A stretch of DNA of 27,410 bases from Candidatus Woesearchaeota archaeon. Lineage in GTDB: Archaea; Nanobdellota; Nanobdellia; Woesearchaeales; GW2011-AR4. The stretch is taken from the NCBI GenBank assembly GCA_016185955.1, contig JACPMQ010000034.1, positions 1 to 27,410 on the forward strand. Direction: 5' to 3'. The first letter of the stretch is position 1, and each line of letters starts with the position of its first letter. Made by a program: the position numbers and the translations under genes. This document shows positions 20,346 through 27,410 of this stretch, piece by piece. The notes beneath the pieces are model-generated. The model had not been told where the DNA came from. It did no database searches and saw only the letters and a program-made list of their open reading frames with translations.

Positions 20346-22637
20346 CTATTTTATTTCCATTCTTTTTATGCTTCTTTTTAGCCATTCATTCCAGTCAAAA
20401 AAAATTCTTTTGCTGTCTAAGTTTCCTGTTGCTTCCCTTACTTTACCAGATATCCTGTGAAATTCGTCATTTGACCTCACAACAAATTCAGCTTCGAGCA
20501 AATCCGGCATTTTTGATTTTGAAGCAGCTTCTACAATTTTTTCTTTTATTTTTGCCCTCAGCATTATGTTATCCCATACCGCATCCCAACTTCCTGCCCA
20601 TTCCTTCACATTGCCTGCTATGCCTTTTAAAATCTCGCTTTCTCCATTAATTAGCTCATCAGTCAGCTCTAGCTGATCTGTTTTTGTGTTATACCTCATT
20701 AAATCAACAAAGCCATTCTCCAATAACGGATCATTTTCCCAATGCTTTCTTACTTCTGTTATTTGCGTGACTCTGCGCCATCTGTGCAAGCCATCAGCAC
20801 TTTTAATGGGATTTGTAACAATAATAACATCTGTTGCCTTGAAGCTTGTCCTTGGCACTTGAAGGTCATTAACAACCCTGTCAAATACGCCATAAGGGCT
20901 GTCGCCATGTATTGTGCCAGCAACAACATTTGCCAATGCTCCTATCCTCATAGCCTCGTAGAGGGCTAATGCTTCCTTGCTTCTTATTTCGCCTACAATT
21001 AATGCTGAATCACCCATTCTTAATGTTGTTCTTATGCCTTCATCAGCAGGCACTTCCACAGAGCCTTTTGTCAAGGCTGCAGCCACTTTCATAGGCTGTA
21101 TATTATAGCCTAATTTTCTTAATGCAGCGCTTGGAAGCTCAATCGTGTCTTCTATTGTTAGGACTCTGTATTTTCTCATTAACTCTACAAGCAAAGACCC
21201 TAGTAATGATGTTTTTCCTGCTGACCTTGTTCCCGCGACTAATATTGTTCTGCTTCCGTCTATTAAAAAGCTCATCAATCCAGCAGCTAAACTATTTATC
21301 ATCTTATTTTCAATAAATAAAGGCAGCGTCCATGGCTTGTCCCTGTGCCTTCTAAAAGCATAAGCCAATCCATAAGGATTTAGAGGCTGTCCGACAACAG
21401 CTACTCTCGCATTTGCGCCTGTTATGCTAAGCTCTGTATCAAGAATAGGGTTTGCTTCATCTAATGGCCTTCCTGAAATTAGCCTTAGTTTTGTCGCCCA
21501 TGATTCTGCTTCTGTCTTTGTTGGCACAATATTGGTTTTGCAGTCTCCATAATCCTGATGCACAATAAACATCGGCACTTCTCCAATTTGGTTGTTAACT
21601 GTGATGTCCTGCACCTTTTCATCTTGCAATAACACTTCAATTAATCCAAATCCAACCGTGTATCTAATAAGTATATTTGTTAATTCCTCTATCTCATTGG
21701 CTGTCAAATTAATGTTTCTGCTGCCAGCCAATTCCTCTATCAAGTCAGAGCCTACATTCAAAAAAACCTGCCGCATCCTTTCTGGCTCAACAAATTCAGT
21801 TTGTTTTGGCTTATGCTCTGCCATTATTTTTCTTGCTGTATCCAGTATCTCATATTTTTCCTCGGTAAGCTTAAACTCAGGCGGCATTACATGATAAAGG
21901 TACTGCACAGTTTCAGGAAGCTCAAATATAGTGACCTCTACATCTTTCCCAACTGTATAGCTGTCTATTTCATCAGCATCATGCGGATAAGTTGCCATAA
22001 GCTTTGTAAACATGAAATCAGGCCTTACAGATGCTGTAAAGAATTTCCTGTAGATTTCCCTGTCTCCAACTTTATGCCCTGCAAGATAAGGCTTTGACAA
22101 TGAAATTATTTTTGTCTTTTCAAACAGCCTTATTAAATAATTCAGAATCTCATTGTATTTTCCGGAGCATTTGATGAATATGCTGTCGCTTGACTTTTCG
22201 CATTCTATCCTTTCGTCTCTTGCAATCCTTGTCAATTCAACATAAGCTGAAATAGGGTCTGACCTCAAAAGATTTGATATTATATTTTGAACAGTCGAAT
22301 ACCATAAATTAGTCCATCTGGTGCATGCTGTATCAGAGCTCAGCGCATTATAGCTGAAAATGTCTTTTCTTTTTGATAATTGCGAATACAGCTTTGCTAT
22401 TTCGCTAATCAAAGCAGTCTGGCTATAGTCATATTCATAATTTCTTTTCTGCGCAAAAACAATTTTTGTTGCGTCTTTTACTTCCAGCAGCATGCCGCAT
22501 GCCTTTGCCATAACTACAGCATCGTCTTCTAATGAAGGTATATTCGGGTAGTCTTCCAAATCCACAGAAAGTATTACGTCATCCCCTTCCCTTATAACCT
22601 CATATGAAAACTGATTTTTATTTTCAAAAAGCGCCAT
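20346..22637 (-). CDS. Archaeal type II/IV secretion system ATPase (GspE/VirB11/FlaI family)
   Basis: A 763-residue hexameric-type secretion ATPase that powers assembly of pilus-like filaments. A long N-terminal part (about 1-290) precedes the conserved domain with SDLIEELAGSRNINLTANE and VGFGLIEVLLQDEKVQDITV. Walker A is AGTRSAGKTSLLG (about 464-476), the Asp box ITIEDTIELP-like VLTIEDTIELP (about 490-500), Walker B ALIVGEIRSKEAL (about 540-552) and the His box VVAGTIHGDSP. A C-terminal extension of about 130 residues follows. The start is ATG with an AATAAAAATATTTT box about 23 nt upstream. It is followed by the TadC-like gene. No pilin, prepilin peptidase or other archaellum gene is in the window. 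Confidence 0.9.
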   Translation of the reverse strand: MALFENKNQFSYEVIREGDDVILSVDLEDYPNIPSLEDDAVVMAKACGMLLEVKDATKIVFAQKRNYEYDYSQTALISEIAKLYSQLSKRKDIFSYNALSSDTACTRWTNLWYSTVQNIISNLLRSDPISAYVELTRIARDERIECEKSSDSIFIKCSGKYNEILNYLIRLFEKTKIISLSKPYLAGHKVGDREIYRKFFTASVRPDFMFTKLMATYPHDADEIDSYTVGKDVEVTIFELPETVQYLYHVMPPEFKLTEEKYEILDTARKIMAEHKPKQTEFVEPERMRQVFLNVGSDLIEELAGSRNINLTANEIEELTNILIRYTVGFGLIEVLLQDEKVQDITVNNQIGEVPMFIVHQDYGDCKTNIVPTKTEAESWATKLRLISGRPLDEANPILDTELSITGANARVAVVGQPLNPYGLAYAFRRHRDKPWTLPLFIENKMINSLAAGLMSFLIDGSRTILVAGTRSAGKTSLLGSLLVELMRKYRVLTIEDTIELPSAALRKLGYNIQPMKVAAALTKGSVEVPADEGIRTTLRMGDSALIVGEIRSKEALALYEAMRIGALANVVAGTIHGDSPYGVFDRVVNDLQVPRTSFKATDVIIVTNPIKSADGLHRWRRVTQITEVRKHWENDPLLENGFVDLMRYNTKTDQLELTDELINGESEILKGIAGNVKEWAGSWDAVWDNIMLRAKIKEKIVEAASKSKMPDLLEAEFVVRSNDEFHRISGKVREATGNLDSKRIFFDWNEWLKRSIKRMEIK

Positions 22638-22658
22638 TTTGCATCTTAAAATATTTTT

Positions 22659-22687
22659 ATTTATGAATGATTTATTTATGAATGATT
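22659..22687. repeat. 14-bp tandem direct repeat, 15-bp period
   Basis: ATTTATGAATGATT occurs at 22659-22672 and 22674-22687, between the regulator stop and the ATPase start, overlapping the regulator's last codon. It may be a slippage duplication or a protein binding site at the ATPase promoter. Confidence 0.5.
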
Positions 22688-22841
22688 ATTCCTTTTTTCT
22701 TTTAAGCTCGTCATTTTTCAGCAATTCCAATGCTATCTCAATGAGATGCGATTTGTTTCTGTATTTTTTCTTGTCTTGTATCTCTTTTTCTATCCATTTT
22801 ATTAATTCATCATCAATAGTTGCGCTTATTGGCTTTTTCAT
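22686..22841 (-). CDS. Ribbon-helix-helix (CopG/Arc-type) DNA-binding protein
   Basis: A 51-residue protein beginning MKKPISATIDDELIKW and containing NKSHLIEIALELL. The layout is that of a ribbon-helix-helix repressor: a short beta strand (ISATID, residues 5-10) that enters the DNA major groove, helix A (about 11-24), a turn with Asn-Lys-Ser, and helix B. These proteins dimerise and bind tandem sites. It lies 48 nt upstream of the secretion ATPase in the same direction, with a TATA-like box (22861-22869) and tandem repeats (22877-22912) upstream, so autoregulation and control of the secretion genes are likely (inference). Confidence 0.8.
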   Translation of the reverse strand: MKKPISATIDDELIKWIEKEIQDKKKYRNKSHLIEIALELLKNDELKRKKE

Positions 22842-22876
22842 TGTCTTTGTTTGCTTTTGGTATAATACAAAAATTT

Positions 22877-22912
22877 TACATATAAAATATATATTCTACA
22901 TATAAAATATAT
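22877..22912. promoter_or_regulatory. Tandem 16-bp operator-like repeats upstream of the RHH gene
   Basis: TACATATAAAATATAT is present exactly twice, at 22877-22892 and 22897-22912, 20 bp apart (about two helical turns). A shortened inverted copy, TAATATATTTTATGTTA, lies nearby around 22940-22957. The pair sits directly upstream of the likely TATA box of the ribbon-helix-helix gene. Same-face tandem sites match how RHH dimers bind cooperatively. Confidence 0.6.
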
Positions 22913-23039
22913 TTAATATTTTTTATAAATTTGATGTGTTTAATATATTTTATGTTAAAGTATTTAAATGTTTGGGTATCAAAAGTTTTTTTAGCATTGT
23001 GAAGCTATCTTTATATCTTTTTGTGCTGCACTTTATTTT

Positions 23040-23288
23040 TTATTCTGCATCAACAGAATCTTTAATCTTGGACTTAATATTTCCTAATTTAGTTAGTTTA
23101 TCCGCTTCAAATCTTTTAATGAAATCTTTTATAACCAAAAATGCAAGGAAACCACCAATAATTGCTATAATACCTATCAGAACATCGAAAATCCCATTTA
23201 AAGGGTCTAATGAATATTTATCAATACTCCATAATGATGCAAAAAATAGGCCTATACAAATGACTCCTAGATTTTCTTTGATTTTTAA
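23040..23288 (-). pseudogene. Small membrane protein ORF without a standard start codon
   Basis: An open minus-strand frame of 82 residues. Two hydrophobic helices (GVICIGLFFASLWSI and VLIGIIAIIGGFLAFLVI) are followed by a charged tail (KDFIKRFEADKLTKL... ending DSVDAE), a very protein-like pattern. Two stops precede the frame. No ATG, GTG or TTG occurs before the second helix; an ATC at 23282 is possible. A TTTTTTATAATG box at about 23319-23331 is correctly placed for a leaderless start near 23290. It is either a gene with a rare start codon or a 5'-damaged remnant. The plus-strand frame here looks like its shadow. Confidence 0.4.
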
Positions 23289-23337
23289 TTATTAAACCTA
23301 TCTTGTGTTTGAACGTGCATTATAAAAAATATCAATT

Positions 23338-23448
23338 TCAATAATAAGATTTTGAACTCCACCACCAGCACTTATCTTCCGTATATTCCGTTTTTGAATA
23401 TGGAATAAGAACGGCAAAGATTGCAATTATTACACCTACAGCCAGCAA
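23338..23448 (-). CDS. Possible one-helix membrane peptide after glyS
   Basis: The minus-strand frame is open from the end of glyS (23481) to TGA at 23338. It reads NLGLILLAVGVIIAIFAVLIPY, a clear transmembrane helix, then SKTEYTEDKCWWWSSKSYY. The only standard start is a TTG at 23448, which falls inside the helix; the upstream part overlaps the glyS stop. It may be a remnant of a longer membrane protein. Low confidence. Confidence 0.3.
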   Translation of the reverse strand: MLAVGVIIAIFAVLIPYSKTEYTEDKCWWWSSKSYY

Positions 23449-23476
23449 AATTAATCCTAAATTGTATGGTTTTTGT

Positions 23477-25015
23477 TTACACTAACTGCCCTGCATCTTC
23501 AAATTTTATCTTGCTGTTGATCAGCTCATTTATGATTATCCTTAAGTCGCTGATTTTTACCCTTATTTGCTTTGCATCATCCCTGTTCCTTATAGTGCAG
23601 TCATCATTCTTTAAGCTTTCAAAATCAACTGTTAGTGAGTAAGGAGTTCCAATTTCATCATTCCTTGAGTATCTTCTTCCAACGCTTCCTGACTTGTCAA
23701 ACACGCATTTAAACTCTTCCTTTAGCTGCATGTAAACATCTTTGGCTTTGCTGACAATCTCCTCATTATTTGAAACCAATGGAAAAATTCCGGCTTTAAT
23801 TGGAGCTAATTTTGGGTGCAATTTTAAAACAACATTATCCCTTTTTTTATCATAGCTATAAGCGTCAAACATGAAAACCAGAAATGCGCGCTCAACGCCT
23901 TGTGATGGCTCAGCAATCACATGCGGAATTATTTTTTTCTTTGTGTCTTCATCAAAAATGCTCAAATCCTTTCCGGAAAATTTCATATGCTGCTTTAAGT
24001 CAAAATCAGTCCTGTTTGCCATTCCCTGCAGCTCTTTCCATCCAAAAGGAAAATTATATTCCAAATCCCATGTATCCAATGCGTAATGGCTTTTTTCTTC
24101 CTTTAAGTGCTGCCTTGCCCTAAAATTATCAGGATTTGCCCCCAAATTTTCAAACCATTTTTGCTCTGTTGCAAGCCAATAAGCGTGCCATTCTGATATT
24201 ATTTTTTTCTTTAAAGCGTCTTTTATCTTCATTCTCTCCAGCTTAACGATTTTTTCATTTTTTTCCTGCATCTTTGCAGTGTAAAAATTAAGCTCGTCAT
24301 CAGCAACATCTTCTATGTACGGGCATTTATCAGCTTTGTCAGGATGCACAAAATACTCAATTTCCATCTGCTCAAACTCTCTCATTCTAAATAAAAAATC
24401 CCTTGGGCTTATTTCATTTCTAAATGCCTTTCCAGTCTGGGCAATTCCGAATGGCAGCTTCAATCTTGCATTTTCCTGCACTAGTTTAAAGTCGGCAAAA
24501 ATAACCTGAGCTGTTTCAGGCCTTAAATAGGACATAGAACTGCTTGTTTGTATCGGTCCAACATTTGTTGCAAACATTAAATTGAATTTTTTTGGATTGC
24601 CAAGCTCATTGCCGCATTTCTGGCATTTTATTCTGTGCCTTGATATTCCATTTGCAATTTCATCTAATGGCATGCCTGCCGCTGAAATCTTCAATTTGTC
24701 TTCAATTAAGTGGTCTGCCCTGAACCTTGAGCCGCATTTTTTGCAATCAACAAGCACATCTGCAAAGCTTTCCACATGGCCTGAGGCTTGCCATACATTT
24801 GGATGCGTAATAATGCTTCCGTCTATGCCTACAATGTCGTCTCTCTGCATTACATGATATTTCCACCACTCATGCTTTATGTTATTTTTTAGCTCTACTC
24901 CTAAGTGCCCAAAATCATAGAAGCCTGCTATTCCTCCATATATCTCGGAATTGGCATACACAAAGCCTTTTCTTTTGCAGAAAGATGCCATTTCCTCTAT
25001 ATTCAGCTTTTCCAT
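23477..25015 (-). CDS. glyS: Glycyl-tRNA synthetase, alpha2 archaeal/eukaryotic type
   Basis: A 512-residue class II synthetase. The N-terminus KRKGFVYANSEIYGGIAGFYDFGHLG is diagnostic of dimeric GlyRS. Motif 2 is AFRNEISPRDFLFRMREFEQMEIEYF and motif 3 GVERAFLVFMFDAY. Two CxxC pairs (CKKCGSRF and CQKCGNEL) in the insertion look like a zinc site. The anticodon domain follows (KLAPIKAGIFPLV ... SVGRRYSRNDEIGTPYS). I chose ATG 25015, which matches the family and lies about 25 nt from a TTTATAAAAA box (25037-25048). An upstream in-frame start would cross that promoter. Confidence 0.95.
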   Translation of the reverse strand: MEKLNIEEMASFCKRKGFVYANSEIYGGIAGFYDFGHLGVELKNNIKHEWWKYHVMQRDDIVGIDGSIITHPNVWQASGHVESFADVLVDCKKCGSRFRADHLIEDKLKISAAGMPLDEIANGISRHRIKCQKCGNELGNPKKFNLMFATNVGPIQTSSSMSYLRPETAQVIFADFKLVQENARLKLPFGIAQTGKAFRNEISPRDFLFRMREFEQMEIEYFVHPDKADKCPYIEDVADDELNFYTAKMQEKNEKIVKLERMKIKDALKKKIISEWHAYWLATEQKWFENLGANPDNFRARQHLKEEKSHYALDTWDLEYNFPFGWKELQGMANRTDFDLKQHMKFSGKDLSIFDEDTKKKIIPHVIAEPSQGVERAFLVFMFDAYSYDKKRDNVVLKLHPKLAPIKAGIFPLVSNNEEIVSKAKDVYMQLKEEFKCVFDKSGSVGRRYSRNDEIGTPYSLTVDFESLKNDDCTIRNRDDAKQIRVKISDLRIIINELINSKIKFEDAGQLV

Positions 25016-25036
25016 TGGTTTATGCCTAATTGTTTT

Positions 25037-25048
25037 TTTTATAAATTT
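25037..25048 (-). promoter_or_regulatory. TATA box of glyS
   Basis: TTTATAAAAAAA on the minus strand, about 25-30 nt before ATG 25015, with no ribosome binding site between: a leaderless promoter that fixes the start. Confidence 0.55.
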
Positions 25049-25086
25049 TATTGTTTTGTAAAGTAAACCTTCTAATCTCAAAAAGT

Positions 25087-26805
25087 TCAGTTAACAGTTT
25101 CATGCGCAGGATGCTCATGAGACAAGCCATGCCTCTCTTTTAATTCCTTAATATGGCTTATTTTATGGGCTATAATCTTGCTTATATTCCCAATAAACTC
25201 CCGTACAAGCAATGAAACATGCTCTCCGCCAAGAAGATGCGGCAACACTACATAGTCAGCTCCCGAATCATACAATTCCAAAGCGTCTTTTATCTGTGTG
25301 GCTGTTACAAATATCGGTATCTTCTTATTTTCTTTTCTGATTTTATTTATTAGCAGCATATTATCCTCTTTTGTGGAAACTGTGGAAATTACCATTTTTG
25401 CCTTTTTAAAATCCAACCTGTCCAAAAGCTCAATGTCTGATATATCCCCATAAATTGAATCTATTTTCTGCTCTTTAAGGTTTTGTGCAATTTTTGGGTC
25501 TATGTCTATGACCAATAATTTTTTTCCCTTTTTCTTTAAAGTCTTGACAATGCTATAGCCTATCCTATTGTAGCCGCATAATATAACCTCATACGCGCTT
25601 TTTTTTGGCATTTCAATTTGTGTTTCGCTTTCCTTTTTTTTTGATAGCTTGTCAAAAGCAGCCAGATAATTTGAAATTTTGCTGTAAATATTATGCTCAT
25701 ACTTCAAAAGATAAGAGGTGATTGCTATAGTGGTTATTGCAAGGATAACAACCAAGGAAAAAATATTTTGGCTTATATGCCCGTATATAACGCCCTGTGA
25801 TGCAACAATAAGGGAAAATTCTGAAATTTGCGCAAGAGATACAGATGTTAGAAATGAAATCCTTTTTTTATATCCAAAAAATGAGATAATAAACATAACT
25901 ATCAGGGGTTTTATGGCAATCACAAGCAAAAATAATGCTATAAGCGGCTTTAAAATAAGGTTAAAGCTGCTTAGCAGCAAAGCCATTCCCAATGAAACAA
26001 AAAATATTATTGAAAAAAAATCCCTTAATGGCTTTATTCTTCCTATAATTTCTAAGCTATATGGGAGATTAGCCAATGAAATGCCCGCTATAAAAGCTCC
26101 TATTGCTATTGAAAAGCCAAGATAGCTGAATAGCATTGAATAAAGCAGGCTTATTGATATTGCGGAGATAAATAATAATTCCCGCGACTTTGCTGCAAAC
26201 GCAAAAAGCAAAGGAAAAGCATATTTGCTGATTAAAATTGCAACAATTAATGCAGACAATCCTTTTAGAACTGAAATTAAAAGCACTGCAAAAGAAAATT
26301 TGCTTAAAGTCCCAAAAACCGTCAATGCCATTATAGCGACAATATCCTGAATGAGTAGAATTCCAATAATTATTTTTCCATGCAATGTGTCTATCTCTTT
26401 CTTGTCAGACAATAACTTGACTACCACCATTGTGGAGCTAAATGCAATCATTATTGCAATGTATGATGATTCCAAGGCAATAAAGCCCAATAGCAAGGAT
26501 GCTATAAACGCAATTGCAAAAGTCGAAGTTATTTGTATTATTCCCGCAAATGACGCTATGAACCCTACATTTTTCAGTTTTCGTATGTTTATTTCCAAAC
26601 CGACGATAAACAATAGAAATGCAATTCCTATTTCAGACAAAGTGGCTATTATGCTTGTATTTGTTATTAGCCCAAAAACAGGGCCTATGATAACCCCTGT
26701 AAGAATATAAGCAGGAATTAATGGCTGCTTAAGCAGTTTTGCGAAGTACGCAAAAACTGTTGCTATCACCATTACAATCCCTATCTCAAAAAATATATCT
26801 TCCAT
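25087..26805 (-). CDS. Kef-type (CPA2) cation:proton antiporter with TrkA-N domain
   Basis: A 572-residue inner-membrane protein. About twelve hydrophobic helices fill residues 1-370, including GLEINIRKLK and the helix ending FSSTMVVVKLL, typical of CPA2 antiporters and Kef K+ efflux systems. A cytoplasmic Rossmann RCK/TrkA-N domain follows (about 400-515) with the dinucleotide loop CGYNRIGYSIV and the acidic VIDIDP. A His-rich end (HGLSHEHPAHE) closes the protein. K+/H+ or Na+/H+ exchange gated by nucleotide is expected; the ion is not decided by sequence. It follows the AbrB-like gene and a 48-residue gene, and ends 72 nt before the glyS start. Confidence 0.88.
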   Translation of the reverse strand: MEDIFFEIGIVMVIATVFAYFAKLLKQPLIPAYILTGVIIGPVFGLITNTSIIATLSEIGIAFLLFIVGLEINIRKLKNVGFIASFAGIIQITSTFAIAFIASLLLGFIALESSYIAIMIAFSSTMVVVKLLSDKKEIDTLHGKIIIGILLIQDIVAIMALTVFGTLSKFSFAVLLISVLKGLSALIVAILISKYAFPLLFAFAAKSRELLFISAISISLLYSMLFSYLGFSIAIGAFIAGISLANLPYSLEIIGRIKPLRDFFSIIFFVSLGMALLLSSFNLILKPLIALFLLVIAIKPLIVMFIISFFGYKKRISFLTSVSLAQISEFSLIVASQGVIYGHISQNIFSLVVILAITTIAITSYLLKYEHNIYSKISNYLAAFDKLSKKKESETQIEMPKKSAYEVILCGYNRIGYSIVKTLKKKGKKLLVIDIDPKIAQNLKEQKIDSIYGDISDIELLDRLDFKKAKMVISTVSTKEDNMLLINKIRKENKKIPIFVTATQIKDALELYDSGADYVVLPHLLGGEHVSLLVREFIGNISKIIAHKISHIKELKERHGLSHEHPAHETVN

Positions 26806-26820
26806 AATCTTTAATTTTTT

Positions 26821-26967
26821 TTATTCCAAAATTATTATGCTTCCATTATCCCTCTGCCTCGTATTTTTTTCGCTTAAATTTAATTCTATCACATCATTCT
26901 GCTTTAGCATCTCAATCAATTCATTTTTGCTTTTTCCCATCAATAAAGCCAATTCATCAAGTTTCAT
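26821..26967 (-). CDS. 48-residue protein between AbrB-like gene and antiporter
   Basis: A short gene from ATG 26967 to TAA 26821. The strong ribosome binding site GGGGGTGA lies 5 nt upstream, inside the AbrB-like gene, and the ATG overlaps that gene's TGA (ATGA). The first 30 residues or so (KLDELALLMGKSKNELIEML) look like a small helical, HTH-like unit, then a strand-rich charged end (NGSIIILE). I recognise no family. The tight coupling on both sides (15 nt to the antiporter) argues that it is real and acts with the regulator or the antiporter. Confidence 0.65.
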   Translation of the reverse strand: MKLDELALLMGKSKNELIEMLKQNDVIELNLSEKNTRQRDNGSIIILE

Positions 26968-27116
26968 TTATTCACCCCCTTAATTTTTAAAATAAATCCG
27001 TCCTTATGCTTCTTGAATTCAAGCTCTGTGCCTTTTTTGAGCCCTTCATATTCTGCAAGAACTTTAGGTATTGTAACTACAAGCTGCCCTGAAGGAAGTT
27101 TTTGTATTCGCACCAT
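26964..27116 (-). CDS. AbrB/SpoVT-family DNA-binding protein
   Basis: A 50-residue swapped-hairpin (AbrB/MazE-type) DNA-binding domain: VRIQKLPSGQLVVTIPKVLAEYEGLKKGTELEF covers residues 2-34, with the family's TIPK and LKKGTELEF. The frame is open upstream, but that part is AT-rich promoter DNA and repeat A3, so ATG 27116 is the start. It heads an operon with the 48-residue gene and the antiporter and probably regulates it. AAATACTATTA appears twice on the minus strand, once ending at the start codon (27116-27126) and once 60 bp upstream (27176-27186), possibly its own binding sites. Confidence 0.83.
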   Translation of the reverse strand: MVRIQKLPSGQLVVTIPKVLAEYEGLKKGTELEFKKHKDGFILKIKGVNK

Positions 27117-27186
27117 AATAGTATTTTTAATAGTTTTTTTATTATTTAAAAAATCATTTTTTAAATTATTTAAATTAATAGTATTT
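27116..27186 (-). promoter_or_regulatory. Promoter with spaced direct repeats upstream of the AbrB-like gene
   Basis: An AT-only region with a TTTAAATAATAA box about 27 nt before the start. TAATAGTATTT (plus strand) occurs at 27116-27126 and 27176-27186, exactly 60 bp apart. Several TTTAAA palindromes lie between. Regulation by the AbrB-like product is inferred from position only. Confidence 0.35.
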
Positions 27187-27203
27187 AAATGTTTGCATTC
27201 AGT

Positions 27204-27349
27204 GTAACTGCTAACACCTCTTATTCTAAATACTGCGGACTTTGACAATTATTACGGAAATCAAAGTCCGCTCGTATAGTAAGAAGAAAGATGCGCCATT
27301 TTGCCTGTAGCGCGGCTCTGGAGCAGCCACTTATATTGTTAGCAGTCAC
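27204..27349. repeat. Palindromic repeat A3
   Basis: The ends are GTAACTGCTAACA (27204-27216) and TGTTAGCAGTCAC (27337-27349). Inside is the stem GCGGACTTTGA (27235-27245) and TCAAAGTCCGC (27261-27271), a perfect 11 bp, then AAGATGCGCCATTTTGCC and the GGAGCAGCCACTT arm shared with A2. It lacks the matching left AAGTGGCTGCTCC arm. It lies upstream of the AbrB-like promoter and is followed 7 nt later by B4. Confidence 0.75.
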
Positions 27350-27356
27350 TAAAAAT

Positions 27357-27410
27357 GTAACTGCTAACATCACTTTGTCCGAGAAGAGGGGTTTTTGCGA
27401 AAGTTTAATT
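27357..27410. repeat. Left end of palindromic repeat B4, cut by window edge
   Basis: GTAACTGCTAACATCACTTTGTCCGAGAAG followed by GGGGTTTTTGCGAA gives the most complete left end of family B seen here, and it shows that B and A3 share the same GTAACTGCTAACA terminus. Only 54 nt are visible. Confidence 0.7.

Noticed and set aside
18109..22637. Archaellum (flagellum) locus
   Set aside because: No archaellin, FlaF/G/H-type or prepilin peptidase genes are present, and both proteins are longer than archaellum FlaI/FlaJ. Only the general secretion/pilus family is supported.
22936..23295. Plus-strand ORF of 119 residues
   Set aside because: It is antisense to a minus-strand frame with a far more protein-like pattern (two membrane helices and a charged tail) and has no recognisable features.
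27117..27248. N-terminal extension of the AbrB-like protein
   Set aside because: It crosses an AT-only promoter and repeat A3. The domain itself starts at ATG 27116.
5693..27410. The GTTAGCAG/CTGCTAAC ends look somewhat like integron attC core sites
   Set aside because: attC core boxes follow GTTRRRY and RYYYAAC, and these sequences do not fit. There is no integrase, and the genes between copies are ordinary housekeeping genes rather than cassettes.
1..27410. CRISPR array or tRNA/rRNA genes
   Set aside because: No short regularly spaced direct repeats with unique spacers, and no recognisable tRNA or rRNA signature. The repeats present are long palindromes.

Overview
The window is AT-rich archaeal DNA, most likely from a DPANN lineage such as Woesearchaeota, Pacearchaeota or a relative (inferred from gene content; no rRNA is present). 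The evidence is archaeal RNA polymerase subunit K, ribosomal protein eS17, archaeal-type ArgRS and GlyRS, TrmI-type and Taw3 tRNA modification enzymes, a DUF483-like protein and an archaeal secretion ATPase/TadC pair. Many starts lie about 20-30 nt downstream of a TATA-like box with no ribosome binding site, the layout of leaderless archaeal transcripts.

Layout. 1-3100: the end of an unknown gene, an unknown Lys-rich protein, and a leftward redox/metal cluster (31-aa Lys/Ala-rich peptide ending in CxxC, His-rich membrane protein, CcdA-like thiol transporter, ATP-cone protein). 3100-7300: tRNA m1A methyltransferase, argS, a methyltransferase with a damaged 5' end, and a DUF483-like protein. 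7600-11300: two tandem HIT-fold proteins, a stand-alone NFACT-R protein, lgt, rpoK and eS17. 11300-15330: glycogen debranching enzyme and GT3 glycogen synthase. 15600-17850: nucleotidyltransferase with a helical tail, TPR-like protein, and Taw3. 18100-22850: TadC/FlaJ-like membrane protein, its ATPase, and a small ribbon-helix-helix regulator. 22850-27116: a decayed or non-canonical stretch of small membrane ORFs, glyS, and an AbrB / 48-aa protein / Kef-type antiporter operon.

The most unusual content is not a gene set but a dense population of long, nested, palindromic repeats between and at the ends of ordinary genes. There are at least seven copies of two families (A and B, several sharing the end sequence TGCTAACA), plus a double hairpin inside the 3' end of argS and three simple perfect hairpins. 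Copy A2 has a 16-17 bp perfect terminal inverted repeat and an apparent 9-bp target duplication, so at least some copies look like non-autonomous mobile elements (MITE-like). Two have changed proteins: the last residues of ArgRS are replaced by a repeat-encoded tail of 46 residues, and a methyltransferase has lost its normal start to copy A1. B copies sit directly after the stop codons of three leftward genes and may also act as 3'-end structures. No transposase is present in the window.
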